Part shown: piece after piece, positions 34,390 through 43,681 of the stretch
Numbering within the stretch: position 1 is the first letter of the stretch
Layout of the letters: the number at the start of each line of letters is the position of its first letter
Assembly: GCF_000013345.1 (NCBI RefSeq)
Contig: NC_007777.1
Coordinates: 2,232,001-2,296,000 of the forward strand
Reading direction: 5' to 3'
Length of the DNA: 64,000 nt
Origin: Frankia casuarinae
GTDB taxonomy: Bacteria; Actinomycetota; Actinomycetes; Frankiales; Frankiaceae
Translations under genes and position numbers: made by a program
Notes under the pieces: generated by a model
What the model saw: the letters and a program-made list of their open reading frames with translations, nothing else
Told to the model about the DNA's origin: nothing
Database searches by the model: none

Positions 34390-36336
34390 TCAGAGCACGC
34401 CGCGCCCGACCAGGTCGCGTACCGCCAGCCGTTGGAATTTGCCGCTGGAGGTGCGGGGCAGCGCGCCGGGCTCGACCAGACGCACCGTCACCGTGGACAG
34501 CCCCAGCGCCGCAGTCGCCGCCATCCGCAGGTCGGTCGCGAGTCGGGCTCGGTCCGCGGGCTCGGTCAGCGCGGTCTCGCCGACCACCGTGACGCCGCCG
34601 GCAGCCTTCGCTCCGGTGGCGTCCGGAGGGCTGCCGGCGGCGTCCGGCTGGTCGGGGGAGCCGAAGGCGACGACGCGACGTCGGTGCACGCCCGGAAGGT
34701 CACGCACCGCCGCTTCGGCGTCCTCGGGGTAGTAGTTCACGCCGCGTATAATGATCATTTCCTTGTCCCGGCCGGTCACGAACAGATCGTCGCCGCGCTG
34801 GAAGCCGAGGTCGCCGGTGCGCAGCCAGCCGTCCGCTGTGAAGCCCCCGGTCGTCAGGCCCCCCGCGGTGAGGTAGCCCGAGGTGACCGAACCACCCCGG
34901 ATCTGGATCTCGCCCACCCGCAGGCTCGGCGCCAGACCGTCGCCGAGCGGATCGGCCAGGACGTCACCGTGCAGGTCGGCGATGCGAATCCGGATGTCGC
35001 GGACCGGCCGGCCGACGGCGACCAGCCCCTTGGCGCGCGGATGCTCGCGCGGGACCTCCGTCACGATTCCCTCGGCGGCGAGTCGGTCCCGGTCGACCCA
35101 GGTGACCACGGGGGCGCGGCCCAGCGGCGGGAAGGCCACGGCCAGGGTGGCCTCGGCCATCCCGTACACGGGGAACATCGCCGTGGGGGCGAACCCGGCC
35201 GGCGCGAAGTGGTCGAGGAAGCGCTCGACGCCGACCGCGGAGACCGGCTCGGCTCCGTTCAGCGCGACGCGCCACCGGCGCATGTCCAGCCCGGGTACCT
35301 CGTCTGGGTCGATCGCCCGGACGAGGTCGTCGTAGGCGAAGTTCGGCGCCGGCGAGATCGTGGCGCCGCTGGCGAGGAACGAGCGCAGCCAGCCGGCGGG
35401 GTCACGGACGAAGTCCGCCGGGGACCAGACGGTCATCGGGATGCCGGTCATGATCGCGCTGAGGGTCGCGAACAGCCCCATGTCGTGGAACAGCGGCAAC
35501 CAGATTCCGCCGTGATCGCCTTCACCGAGCCGGATGCCGTCGATGATCGCGCGGATGCCGCACAGCACGGCGCGGTGGCTGAGCACCACGCCCTTCGGGG
35601 CCGCGGTGCTGCCGGAGGTGAACTGCACGATCGCGACGTCGTCCGCACCCACCGCACCCACCGCACCCACCGGGCATTCGGGACCCGGATGTGGCTGGCG
35701 TGTGGGCGTGGCGGGACCGACGTCGCGGACCAGGTCAGCCGCGGGGAGGAACCGGAGTCCGCCGAGCCGGTCGGCCGTGCGGCGCAGGATGGCCGACACT
35801 CGGCCGCCGGTGACCACCCGGTGGATGCCCGCGGCCGCCGTAGTGCGCGAGACCCGGTCGGCATAGCCGTTGAGGTCGTGCGCGGTGGTCGGCAGTGGCA
35901 GCGGACAGGCCGCCGCGCCCGCCCGACTGATCGCGAAGAGCGCGAGCAGAAACTCGGCCGAGTTCGCGGCCAGCACCCCAACCCGCTCGCCGGCCTGGAC
36001 CCCGTCCGTCGTCAGCGCGGCCGCGATGATCCGGGAGGTGGCCGCGAGGTCCCGCAGCGAGATCACCTCGTGGGTGGACGGGAACGTGACGGGCGTGTCG
36101 GGATGCCGGGCGGCCGCGACGTCCAGTGCGTCGTGCAACGTCTCGGCGTCGAGCGGCTCATGGTGCCCGCGAGCGTCGGTCGTGCCGGTCGGGTCGGTCG
36201 GGTGGCTGCCGTGGGTCGCGTGGGTCGGCCCGCCGGTCGTCGCCGACCGTGGGGGGCCCGGCCGCGGATGGAGAGTCGGAGACATGGGCGAGATGGCGGA
36301 GGTGGGCGAGGTGACCTCGCTCCGGATGGCAGGCAT
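34390..36336 (-). CDS. Fatty acyl-AMP ligase (FAAL, FadD32-like)
   Basis: The 648-residue enzyme belongs to the adenylate-forming family: A3 motif FTSGSTAAPKGVVLSH, the A5-like VYGMAEATLAVAFPP, A7 RTGDLGF and the C-terminal catalytic lysine region SSGKFQR. The hinge GRDKEMIIIRGVNYYPEDAEAAVRDLPGV is typical of FAALs, which make acyl-AMP and pass it to an ACP rather than to CoA. It is the first gene of the operon, with the ACP two genes downstream. The first 60 residues are a Pro/Thr/Ser-rich leader. ATG 36336 has AGGAGC ten bases upstream. Confidence 0.9.
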   Translation of the reverse strand: MPAIRSEVTSPTSAISPMSPTLHPRPGPPRSATTGGPTHATHGSHPTDPTGTTDARGHHEPLDAETLHDALDVAAARHPDTPVTFPSTHEVISLRDLAATSRIIAAALTTDGVQAGERVGVLAANSAEFLLALFAISRAGAAACPLPLPTTAHDLNGYADRVSRTTAAAGIHRVVTGGRVSAILRRTADRLGGLRFLPAADLVRDVGPATPTRQPHPGPECPVGAVGAVGADDVAIVQFTSGSTAAPKGVVLSHRAVLCGIRAIIDGIRLGEGDHGGIWLPLFHDMGLFATLSAIMTGIPMTVWSPADFVRDPAGWLRSFLASGATISPAPNFAYDDLVRAIDPDEVPGLDMRRWRVALNGAEPVSAVGVERFLDHFAPAGFAPTAMFPVYGMAEATLAVAFPPLGRAPVVTWVDRDRLAAEGIVTEVPREHPRAKGLVAVGRPVRDIRIRIADLHGDVLADPLGDGLAPSLRVGEIQIRGGSVTSGYLTAGGLTTGGFTADGWLRTGDLGFQRGDDLFVTGRDKEMIIIRGVNYYPEDAEAAVRDLPGVHRRRVVAFGSPDQPDAAGSPPDATGAKAAGGVTVVGETALTEPADRARLATDLRMAATAALGLSTVTVRLVEPGALPRTSSGKFQRLAVRDLVGRGVL

Positions 36337-36445
36337 GATCCGCGCTCCTGTCTTCCGCGTCCGGGTGTCTTCCGCGTCCGTGCGACGGATGGGGCCCGGC
36401 CGGCACCGAGGCGACGGCGGCCGAACAGCAGCCGATCGGGCCGCC

Positions 36446-36498
36446 CGTCGGGTGTACTCGCCCGTCGGGTGTACTGATCTCTGTCCGTCGGGTGTACT
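36446..36498. promoter_or_regulatory. Three direct repeats upstream of the FAAL operon
   Basis: CGTCGGGTGTACT occurs three times (36446-36458, 36463-36475, 36486-36498), 110 to 162 bases upstream of the ligase start. Direct repeats in a promoter region suggest cooperative regulator binding. The wider gap (36337-37042) also holds an AT-rich core (36565-36625), probably the divergent promoters, and a GACCGC hexamer repeated five times (36740-36770). No gene is seen. Confidence 0.5.
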
Positions 36499-37042
36499 GA
36501 TGATCGGATGTGCTGATGAATGCCGCGGGCGGCAGGAAAAGGCTCGTGGGTATGGTGGTCGTTCGTCAACAAAAATTTAGGTAATCTATTGATCCATCAG
36601 GGCCGACAATACATCACCGAATCGTTCCGGCGGTCGGAAAATTCATCCGATGGTTTCCTGGGAGTTCACCTGGGTGTCGTCCTGGTGGTATCAAATGTAC
36701 CGATCACCTCGCCGGGTCGCCGGGTCGCCGGCTCGGCGCGCGACCGCGACCGCGACCGCGACCGCGACCGAAGCAAGTTTCCCGTGTCCGGCCGGAATCC
36801 GGAGACAAGGGTCAGGAGACAAGACTCGGGAACGGAACTGAGGGTCCCCACCCGCCGCCACCGTCCTTACTCATCCCATCCATCGCCTCCATTCCCTCAT
36901 TTCTCACCGCCGCGATCAGGCTCCGGGCAGGTGGCCTGAACGCACAGGTCCCGGGGCGCTTCCAGGTGGAGACCCACCGTGAACCGAGCTCCGTGGCACC
37001 ACCCGCGCCGGCATTCGTCGGACCGACGATGAGGAGCACGTC

Positions 37043-38332
37043 ATGGCAGTCACAACCGATTCCGTATTCGCCGGGGCGGACGCCGGTACCGGCGTCGCGG
37101 CCGACCACGGGAAACCGCTCCCGGACCAGGCGCCTGATCTGCTGGCCGCGTTGTTCGATCCCGCGAACAGGCCGAATCCCTATCCGCTCTATGCGCGCCT
37201 GCGGGCAGCCGGCCGGCTGCACGAGACGCCGTTCGGACTGCGGGTCGCCACCCGGCACGACGACTGTGTAGCGGTACTGTCCAACCAGAGCTGGGGGCAC
37301 GATCAGGAGGCCCACCAGCTGCATCCCACCTTGCCCGCCGAGGAGTTCCCGGCGACGTTCCTGTGGATGGAGCCGCCGGACCACACCCGGCTGCGCGGCC
37401 TGGTGAGTAAGGCGTTCACCCCGGGTCGGGTCGCCGATCTGCGGCCGCGTATCACCGCCCTCGTCGACGATCTGCTCGACACCGCGCTGCGGGCCGGAGA
37501 GTTCGACCTCATCGAGACGATCGCGTACCCGCTGCCACTCACGATCATTTGTGAGATCCTCGGGGTGCCGGCGGCCGACCACGGCATCATCCAGATCTGG
37601 TCGCAGGCGTTGGCCAGGGCGTTCGACCCGGACGTCCTGATGTCTCCGGAGGCGTTGGCGGAGCGTAACGACGCCATCCCCGAGTTTCTCGCCTACTTCC
37701 GTGCGCTGGTCGCGCGCAGCCGCCGCAGCGGTGGCGACGATCTGCTCAGCGCGCTGGCTGCCGTCGAGGAGCAGGGTGATCGGCTGACCGAGGACGAACT
37801 GCTCGGCACCTGCGTGACCCTGCTGATTGCCGGCCACGAGACGACGGTCAACCTGGTCGGCAACGGGGCGCTGGCGTTGCTGCGTAACCCCGACCAGACG
37901 GCGTTGCTGCGCGACGAACCGGATCTCATCCGGCCCGCCGTCGACGAGCTGCTACGCTATGACTCCCCGATCCACCTCAACACCCGGGCAGCGACCCGGG
38001 AGATGACGGTGGGTGGCCGAACCTTTTCCCCGGGTGAGGGTGTGGTGGCGTTGATCGCTTGCGCCAATCGTGATCCGGAGGCATTCGACGACCCGGACCG
38101 TCTCGATGTGCGCCGCTACGTGGCAGGCTCCGGCGCGTCCCGGCACCTGTCGTTCAGCCTCGGTCACCACTACTGCCTCGGCGCGCCGTTGGCGTTGCTC
38201 GAGATGGAGATCTTCCTGGCGGGGTTCCTCCACCGGGTCCGGTCCGCCGAGCTTCTCGTCGATTCGCCGCCCTACAAATCCAACCTGCTCATCCGAGGAC
38301 TGGCGGAGCTCCCCGTCCGCTTCCGGGGATAG
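37043..38332 (+). CDS. Cytochrome P450
   Basis: The 429-residue soluble bacterial P450 has the I-helix oxygen motif AGHETT (residues 263-268), the ExxR pair in ELLR (302-305) and the haem loop FSLGHHYCLG with the axial Cys378. It needs ferredoxin and a reductase from elsewhere. Sequence features such as EPPDHTRLRGLVSKAFTP are common in the CYP107/CYP125-like broad group. It is divergent from the ligase operon and next to other lipid genes; hydroxylation of an acyl chain is plausible but not shown. ATG 37043 follows GAGGAGC. A fragment of a second, related P450 lies at 41686. Confidence 0.95.
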   Translation: MAVTTDSVFAGADAGTGVAADHGKPLPDQAPDLLAALFDPANRPNPYPLYARLRAAGRLHETPFGLRVATRHDDCVAVLSNQSWGHDQEAHQLHPTLPAEEFPATFLWMEPPDHTRLRGLVSKAFTPGRVADLRPRITALVDDLLDTALRAGEFDLIETIAYPLPLTIICEILGVPAADHGIIQIWSQALARAFDPDVLMSPEALAERNDAIPEFLAYFRALVARSRRSGGDDLLSALAAVEEQGDRLTEDELLGTCVTLLIAGHETTVNLVGNGALALLRNPDQTALLRDEPDLIRPAVDELLRYDSPIHLNTRAATREMTVGGRTFSPGEGVVALIACANRDPEAFDDPDRLDVRRYVAGSGASRHLSFSLGHHYCLGAPLALLEMEIFLAGFLHRVRSAELLVDSPPYKSNLLIRGLAELPVRFRG

Positions 38333-38505
38333 TGCCGCAAAGTCGCGGATCGAGCCGCTTCTGATATTCTGCTCGAAGTCAAGTGCCAGGTCGGAGGCGT
38401 GGTGGATGCCACGTCGGGCGAATCTTACACCGTACCTTCCGTATCTCCACACGCCGTATTCACCCGTAGTTTTTCGGGATCGCTAGCGTGTCCGCGGGAG
38501 GTACC

Positions 38506-39531
38506 ATGGAGAGCAAGATCGATTTCCGATACCTCGTCTCTTTCTTGGCGATCGCAGAAGAACTCCACTTCGGCCGGGCCGCGGCCAGGCTCCATCTGGC
38601 CCAGCCCTCTCTCAGTCAGCAGCTCCAGCGTCTCGAACGTGACATCGGTGTCGAACTGGTCAACCGGACCTCCCGGGAGGTCCGGTTGACCCCGGCGGGC
38701 CGGGCCTTCGAGATGGAGGCACGACGTCTGCTGGAACAGGCACGACAGGCGGTCCGGGCGGCCAGGGAGGCCGCTTCCGGCCGGACCGGTCGGATCTCCA
38801 TCGGGTTCAACTTCCCCGCCGGGGAACGGGTCCTCCAACCCACCCTGCTACGGCTCAACGCTGACTACCCGAACGTCTCGACCACTCTCTGGGAGGCTCG
38901 CAGCGGCCCCCAGCTGTCCGCCCTCACCGCGGGAAAACTCGACGTCGCGCTCGTGTTCGCCGGGCCTCTCGCGGCCCAGTTGCGGTCCCATCGGGTCTTC
39001 ACCGTGCCGCTGGTGGCGCTCGTCGGGCGAAACCATCCGTGGGCGGACCGTCGCCAGGTCTCGTTCCGGGAGCTGGCGGGCCAGGGATGCGTGCTGTTCC
39101 GCCGGGAACAGAGCCCGGCGATGCACGACGCTATCCTCGCCGCCGCCGACCGCTGTGGCATCCGCCTGAGTGTGGCAGAGGAGGTCGACGACTCCGGCGC
39201 CACCGGCATCGTCGTCACGACCAGGCCGGTGGTGGCCTTCGCGTCGGCGGATCGCGGCGCGCATGTGCCCACGAAGGGCCCCGTCGCGGTGCGGCTCGTC
39301 GACCCGGTACCGACTGTCGGCGCGTACGCGGTCTGGCGTCCGGATCCGCAGCCCGTCGTCACGGCCTTCCTCAACAGCCTCGACGCCGCCGGGCCGTTCC
39401 TGGGACCGCCGTCCCTGGATCCGTCCAGGTCGGACGAGCCGGCGACCGGCCCGGCACCAAGGCCGCGGAGCACGCCCGCGGCCTTGACCTCGGTGACCGC
39501 CGGTGCGTGCTCGCTGATCCGGCAGGCCTGA
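38506..39531 (+). CDS. LysR-family transcriptional regulator
   Basis: From ATG 38506, after GGGAGG, the protein has a LysR HTH (FLAIAEELHFGRAAARLHLAQPSLSQQLQRLERDIGVELVNRT in outline), a linker helix, and a periplasmic-binding-like effector domain to about residue 300. A non-conserved Pro/Ser/Ala tail ends the protein. It resembles the branch of LysR proteins acting on aromatic or acyl catabolism, but no ligand can be named. It lies between the P450 and the acyl-ligase gene on the same strand, making it a candidate regulator of this island. Confidence 0.9.
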   Translation: MESKIDFRYLVSFLAIAEELHFGRAAARLHLAQPSLSQQLQRLERDIGVELVNRTSREVRLTPAGRAFEMEARRLLEQARQAVRAAREAASGRTGRISIGFNFPAGERVLQPTLLRLNADYPNVSTTLWEARSGPQLSALTAGKLDVALVFAGPLAAQLRSHRVFTVPLVALVGRNHPWADRRQVSFRELAGQGCVLFRREQSPAMHDAILAAADRCGIRLSVAEEVDDSGATGIVVTTRPVVAFASADRGAHVPTKGPVAVRLVDPVPTVGAYAVWRPDPQPVVTAFLNSLDAAGPFLGPPSLDPSRSDEPATGPAPRPRSTPAALTSVTAGACSLIRQA

Positions 39532-39820
39532 AGACCGGCAGGCCTGAAGATCGGCAGGCCTGAACAATGGATCGATCAGAGAAAACCATCGCGGTCAGCT
39601 CCACAGCGACGTCCGTACCCATTCACATGGGCTGGGAAGACGGTTAGCATGAAGAAGCGGCCGGGCTTGTCCCGTTCCACTCGCGGTGCCATTTGGAGTG
39701 ATGGGTGCGATGTCGGAACGTCTTTGTCATCGTCTTTTCCATCGCATTTAATAGGGGATTTTTCGTCGACCATCCGGGCTGACCTGTGCGCGTCCGGGAA
39801 CGGGGATCAGGGGATCAACT
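39532..39820. other. Intergenic region with 16-bp repeats
   Basis: GGCAGGCCTGAAGA-type units occur three times right at the LysR stop (39525-39565). The rest is an AT-richer leader (39700-39760, with ATCGCATTTAATAGGGG) that probably carries the promoter of the ligase gene. Confidence 0.45.
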
Positions 39821-41593
39821 GTGAACATTCTGCGGGTGCCCGGAGGTACTGAGCTGCCCGCCGACCGAGGGCTGGCCGCCGCCGTCCTTACTGAGGTCGC
39901 CATGGTCGCCGACCGGCCGGTTCTGGCCCATCAGGTGGACGGAGGCTGGCGCGATGTGACCGCGGGCCGGTTCTGCTTCGACGTCGCGGCCGTCGCCAGG
40001 GGCCTGGTGGCGCACGACGTCGGGGTTGGCGACCGGGTTGCGATCATGGGTCGGACCGGTTACGGCTGGGCCGTTGCCGACTTCGCGATCTGGAGCATCG
40101 GCGCGGTCACCGTCCCCGTCTACCCGACCTCCTCGGCCCACCAGGTCGACCACATCATCGGTGACTCCAAGGCCTCGTGGTGCTTCGTCGAGACACCCGA
40201 CCACGAGCGCCTGGTCCTGTCAGCGGGTCTTCCCGCGACGCGCGTCTGGTCGCTGGACGAGGCCGTGTCGGCACTCGGCACCGCCGGTCAGTCCGTCGCG
40301 GAGTCCGAGGTGCTCCGCCGCCGGGACGCGGTCCGGGCCGACGACCTCGCGACAATCGTCTACACCAGCGGGACGACCGGCGTGCCGAAGGGCTGCCTGC
40401 TGACCCACGCGAACGTCTTCTCCGCCGCCGTCAACTCGGTGGAGCGGCTGGACCCGGTGATGCGTCCGGCCACCGGCTCGGCCAGTACCATTCTTTTCCT
40501 TCCGCTCTCGCACGTGTTCGGGCGTGTGACCATGATCGGGTGTCTGTGGGCCGGAGTGCGGACGGCCCTGCTGCCGGACCCCGGGGGCCTCGTCCCGGCG
40601 CTGCGCACCTTCCGCCCCACCTTCCTGATCACCGTTCCGTCGGCGCTGGAGAAGATGCGCAAGGGCGCGCGGGCGGCGGCGGCGGGCGGACTCTCGGGGC
40701 GCCTGTTCGCCGCGGCCGAACGGACCGCCTGCGTGCTGGGTCGGGCCCGGCGTGGGCAGGGCGGCCTGGGGCTCGTCACGCGGCTTCAGGCTCCGCTGTT
40801 CGACCGGCTGGTGTACCGCCGGTTGCGCGCGGCGTTCGGCGGGCGCCTGCGCCACGTCGTGTGCGGGGGAGCGACGCTCGACCCCTCCACCGCCGAGTTC
40901 CTCACCGGGGTCGGGGTGCACGTCCTCGGCGCCTACGGGCTGACCGAGGCCTCGACGGCCGTCAGCATCAGCGCTCCCGGGCTCGACCGGCCGGGCAGCA
41001 CGGGCCGTCCGCTGCCGGCGACCACCGTCGCGATCAGCGACGAGGGCGAGGTCCTGGTGGCTGGGCCGCAGGTCTCGCCGGGCTACTGGCCGGATCGGAC
41101 GGGCGCGCACGAGCCGTGGTTGCGCACCGGTGACCTCGGTCGGCTCGACGACGACGGGTATCTCCACATCACCGGTCGAATCAAGGAGATCATTATCACC
41201 ACCGGGGGGAAGAACGTCTCGCCGGCACCGCTGGAGGACCGCATCCGGCTGCACCCGCTGGTCAGCAACGCCATAGTGATCGGGGAGAACCGGCCGTTCG
41301 TGACGGCCCTCGTGACCCTCGATCGGGCCGCCGTGCAGGCCTGGGCCCGGCGAGGCGGTCACAAGCTGGACGAGGCCGCCGCCCACACCGACCCTCGGCT
41401 GGTCGCCGAGGTCAGCGCCGCGGTCGACGCGGCGAACGCGCAGGTCTCGCGGGCCGAGTCGGTGCGGAAGTTCCGCCTCCTGAGCCACGACTTCACCATC
41501 CAGGGCGGCCAGCTCACCCCGTCGTTGAAGCTTCGCCGTGCCGTGATCGAGGAGGAGAACGCCAAGGAGATCGAGGAGCTGTACGCGTCCTGA
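39821..41593 (+). CDS. Long-chain acyl-CoA ligase-like AMP-binding enzyme (FadD15-like)
   Basis: The 590-residue protein has YTSGTTGVPKGCLLTHAN (P-loop), the conserved GAYGLTEAST, RTGDLGRLDDDGYLHITGRIKEIIITTGGKNVSPAPLE (A7-A8) and a C-terminal LTPSLKLRR lysine region. This architecture matches FadD15/FACS-type long-chain acyl-CoA synthetases, which activate fatty acids through acyl-AMP to acyl-CoA. The island thus has two acyl activators, one probably loading ACP and this one loading CoA. GTG 39821 is preceded by AGGGGA. A P450 remnant and a ketoacyl synthase follow on the same strand. Confidence 0.92.
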   Translation: MNILRVPGGTELPADRGLAAAVLTEVAMVADRPVLAHQVDGGWRDVTAGRFCFDVAAVARGLVAHDVGVGDRVAIMGRTGYGWAVADFAIWSIGAVTVPVYPTSSAHQVDHIIGDSKASWCFVETPDHERLVLSAGLPATRVWSLDEAVSALGTAGQSVAESEVLRRRDAVRADDLATIVYTSGTTGVPKGCLLTHANVFSAAVNSVERLDPVMRPATGSASTILFLPLSHVFGRVTMIGCLWAGVRTALLPDPGGLVPALRTFRPTFLITVPSALEKMRKGARAAAAGGLSGRLFAAAERTACVLGRARRGQGGLGLVTRLQAPLFDRLVYRRLRAAFGGRLRHVVCGGATLDPSTAEFLTGVGVHVLGAYGLTEASTAVSISAPGLDRPGSTGRPLPATTVAISDEGEVLVAGPQVSPGYWPDRTGAHEPWLRTGDLGRLDDDGYLHITGRIKEIIITTGGKNVSPAPLEDRIRLHPLVSNAIVIGENRPFVTALVTLDRAAVQAWARRGGHKLDEAAAHTDPRLVAEVSAAVDAANAQVSRAESVRKFRLLSHDFTIQGGQLTPSLKLRRAVIEEENAKEIEELYAS

Positions 41594-41685
41594 CCGCCCG
41601 GTACCGGTCCGGCACCTGGCCCCGGCACCGGTCCGGCACTGACCTCCGCCCGCCTGGATCTCGGCGCATCGAAACGGAGCCGCAC

Positions 41686-41922
41686 GTGGATTCCGCCGCA
41701 CCGTCCCTGGGAGCACCGGATTGGCCCGCACGGTCCGACCCGGAGATGGAACCGCCCGGCCACACCCGGCTGCGCGGCCTGGTGAGCAAGGCGTTCACCC
41801 CGCGCACGATCGAGGGGATGCGGCCGTGGGCCGAGCAGGTCGTTGACGACCTGCTGAGCCGCCTCATCCAGCGGGGCCTGACGTCGCTGCCGCTGAGCCT
41901 CACTCCCGGAGGCGTCGCGTGA
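41686..41922 (+). pseudogene. Cytochrome P450 remnant upstream of ketoacyl synthase
   Basis: The 78-codon frame contains MEPPGHTRLRGLVSKAFTPR, the helix-C region of a P450, with DNA nearly identical to the intact P450 at 37372-37420. Helix-C continues through VVDDLLSRL and then the sequence breaks off into LPLSLTPGGVA. The haem, ExxR and I-helix motifs are absent, so it cannot be a functional P450. It may still be translated, since its stop overlaps the start of the next gene (GTGA) and could couple that start. Confidence 0.8.
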
Positions 41923-43211
41923 GCATCGAGACGACCGACCCGACGGCGAACGGGCGGACGACAGCCAGGCAGGCGGTGGGCCGGCAGGCGGCGCGGCAGG
42001 TGGTGGTCACCGGTCTCGGGGCCACGACACCGCTCGGCGGCGACGTCGCGTCGACGTGGAGCGGCGTGCTGGCCGGCCGATCCGGGATCCGCCGGCTCGA
42101 TGAGCCGTGGGCGCAGTCGCTGCCGGTCCGCATCGCCGCGCCGGTGGCCGTCGAGCCGCAGCTTGGCCGGGTGGAGGCACGCACGCTCGACCGGGGGCAG
42201 CGGCTTGCCCTCGTCGCAGCCCGGGAAGCCTGGGCCGACGCGGGCACCCCCACGCCGGAGCCGGAACGTTTCGCCGTCGTCGTCGGTTCCGGGGTCGGCG
42301 GCCTCACCACCCTGCTCGACCAGTACGACGTGTTCCGGGAGCGCGGGGCGCGCCAGGTGTCCCCGCACCTGGTGCCGATGCTCATGCCGAACGGACCGGC
42401 CGCGGCGGTGGGTCTCGCGCTCGGTGCCCGCGCCGGGGTGCACGCTCCGGTGAGCGCCTGCGCGTCCGGTGCGGAGGCCATTGCCACCGCCGTCGACCTG
42501 ATCCAGGCCGGTCGAGCGGATGTCGCCGTCGCCGGTGGCACGGAGGCCGCCGTCCATCCGCTCCCGCTCGTGGGATTCGCGCAGATGCAGGCGCTGTCCC
42601 GCCGTGAGGACCCGCCGGAGTCGGCGTCCCGGCCGTTCGACAAAGTCCGGGACGGATTCGTGCTCGGCGAGGGTGCCGGGATGTTCGTCCTGGAGGCCGC
42701 CGAGCACGCCCGCGCCCGCGGCGCCCGGGTCTACACGACCGTGGCCGGCGCTGGGGTCAGCGCCGACGCCTATCACGTCGCAGCCCCCGACCCGACGGGA
42801 GCCGGGGCGGCGCGGGCCGTGCGCCGGGCGTTGCACGCCGCCGGTCTTGACCCGGCGGACGTGGTGCACGTGAACGCGCATGCCTCGGGGACACCGGCTG
42901 GCGATCTCGCCGAGAGCCGTGCGCTGCGCGGCGCGCTGGGCGCGGCGCTCGACGGTGTCGCGGTGACGTCGACGAAGTCGATGACCGGACATCTGCTGGG
43001 CGCGGCCGGCGCGGTGGAGGCGCTGCTCTGCGTGCTGACGTTGCGGGAGCGGACGGTCCCGGCGACCCGCAACCTCGAGGCGATCGACGACGAGATCACG
43101 CTGGACGTGGTGACGATGGACAACAGGCCGATCCGGACCGGCGCGGCGCTGTCGACGTCGTTCGGCTTCGGCGGCCACGATGTCTGCCTCGCCTTCACCC
43201 CCTGGCCCTGA
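41919..43211 (+). CDS. Beta-ketoacyl-ACP synthase (KAS II/FabF-like)
   Basis: The 430-residue condensing enzyme has the Cys-His-His set: Cys181 (VSACASGAEA), His321 (VNAHASGTPAGD, a variant of the usual NAHGTSTPxxD) and His358 (STKSMTGHLLGAAG). It elongates acyl-ACP with malonyl-ACP. The changed His321 loop departs from housekeeping FabF and suggests a dedicated, secondary function; some actinobacterial chain-length-factor-like or specialised KAS proteins vary there. It starts with GTG 41919 inside the stop of the P450 remnant. About 20 residues of Gln/Arg-rich leader precede the fold. Confidence 0.92.
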   Translation: MSIETTDPTANGRTTARQAVGRQAARQVVVTGLGATTPLGGDVASTWSGVLAGRSGIRRLDEPWAQSLPVRIAAPVAVEPQLGRVEARTLDRGQRLALVAAREAWADAGTPTPEPERFAVVVGSGVGGLTTLLDQYDVFRERGARQVSPHLVPMLMPNGPAAAVGLALGARAGVHAPVSACASGAEAIATAVDLIQAGRADVAVAGGTEAAVHPLPLVGFAQMQALSRREDPPESASRPFDKVRDGFVLGEGAGMFVLEAAEHARARGARVYTTVAGAGVSADAYHVAAPDPTGAGAARAVRRALHAAGLDPADVVHVNAHASGTPAGDLAESRALRGALGAALDGVAVTSTKSMTGHLLGAAGAVEALLCVLTLRERTVPATRNLEAIDDEITLDVVTMDNRPIRTGAALSTSFGFGGHDVCLAFTPWP

Positions 43212-43355
43212 CCGTCGGTCGCCTCGCCGTGGTCGGTACGTCTGCCCGAGCGGACACCGGACGGCCATGGCGGGAGCATCGGGTGCGCACGATGCTCAGA
43301 AAGTCGCCATGCACATGTTGCCAAAGATCCGACTAGCCGTAACCATTGGCCCGTG

Positions 43356-43589
43356 ATGTCCTACGAACAGGTACTGCAGGTGTCCGATCCGCTCGAGCGA
43401 GCCGCGTTGGCAGATGATCTGATGTGGGCTGACCATCCGCGCAGACTGGATCTGCGCACAGCACGTGGGGTGGCCATTCGGGAGGCGTTGGAGGCGGGGC
43501 GGTCGCCCGACGACGTCGCCCGCCGACTCGTCGTCACCGTGGCCGATCTGACCTGGATGGCCGCGCCTGCGGCATCCGCCGTAGCTTGA
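43356..43589 (+). CDS. Small helical protein, possibly HTH-like
   Basis: A 77-residue protein (MSYEQVLQVSDPLERAALADDLMWADHPRRLDLRTARGVAIREALEAGRSPDDVARRLVVTVADLTWMA in outline). The second half resembles a short HTH (REALEAGRSPDDVARRLVVTVADL), as in small actinobacterial DNA-binding proteins, but the match is weak. No clear ribosome-binding site is seen; GTG 43353 is an alternative. It lies alone, between the synthase and a convergent membrane-protein gene. Confidence 0.5.
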   Translation: MSYEQVLQVSDPLERAALADDLMWADHPRRLDLRTARGVAIREALEAGRSPDDVARRLVVTVADLTWMAAPAASAVA

Positions 43590-43681
43590 TCCGTCGAGGG
43601 CCGGTCGGACAACGGCGTCCGCCGACCCGAACCCCACTGTCGGTTGTCCACCCTCGGAACCGTGCCGTCACCCACGGCCTT

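Noticed and set aside
34360-36477. Long plus-strand open frame opposite the acyl-AMP ligase
   Set aside because: Mirror of the ligase gene with Arg/Gly/Asp-rich low-complexity translation and no motif.
43608-43650. GGACAAC and GTTGTCC inverted repeat as a terminator
   Set aside because: The arms are only 7 bp with a loop near 30 bases, too weak to support.
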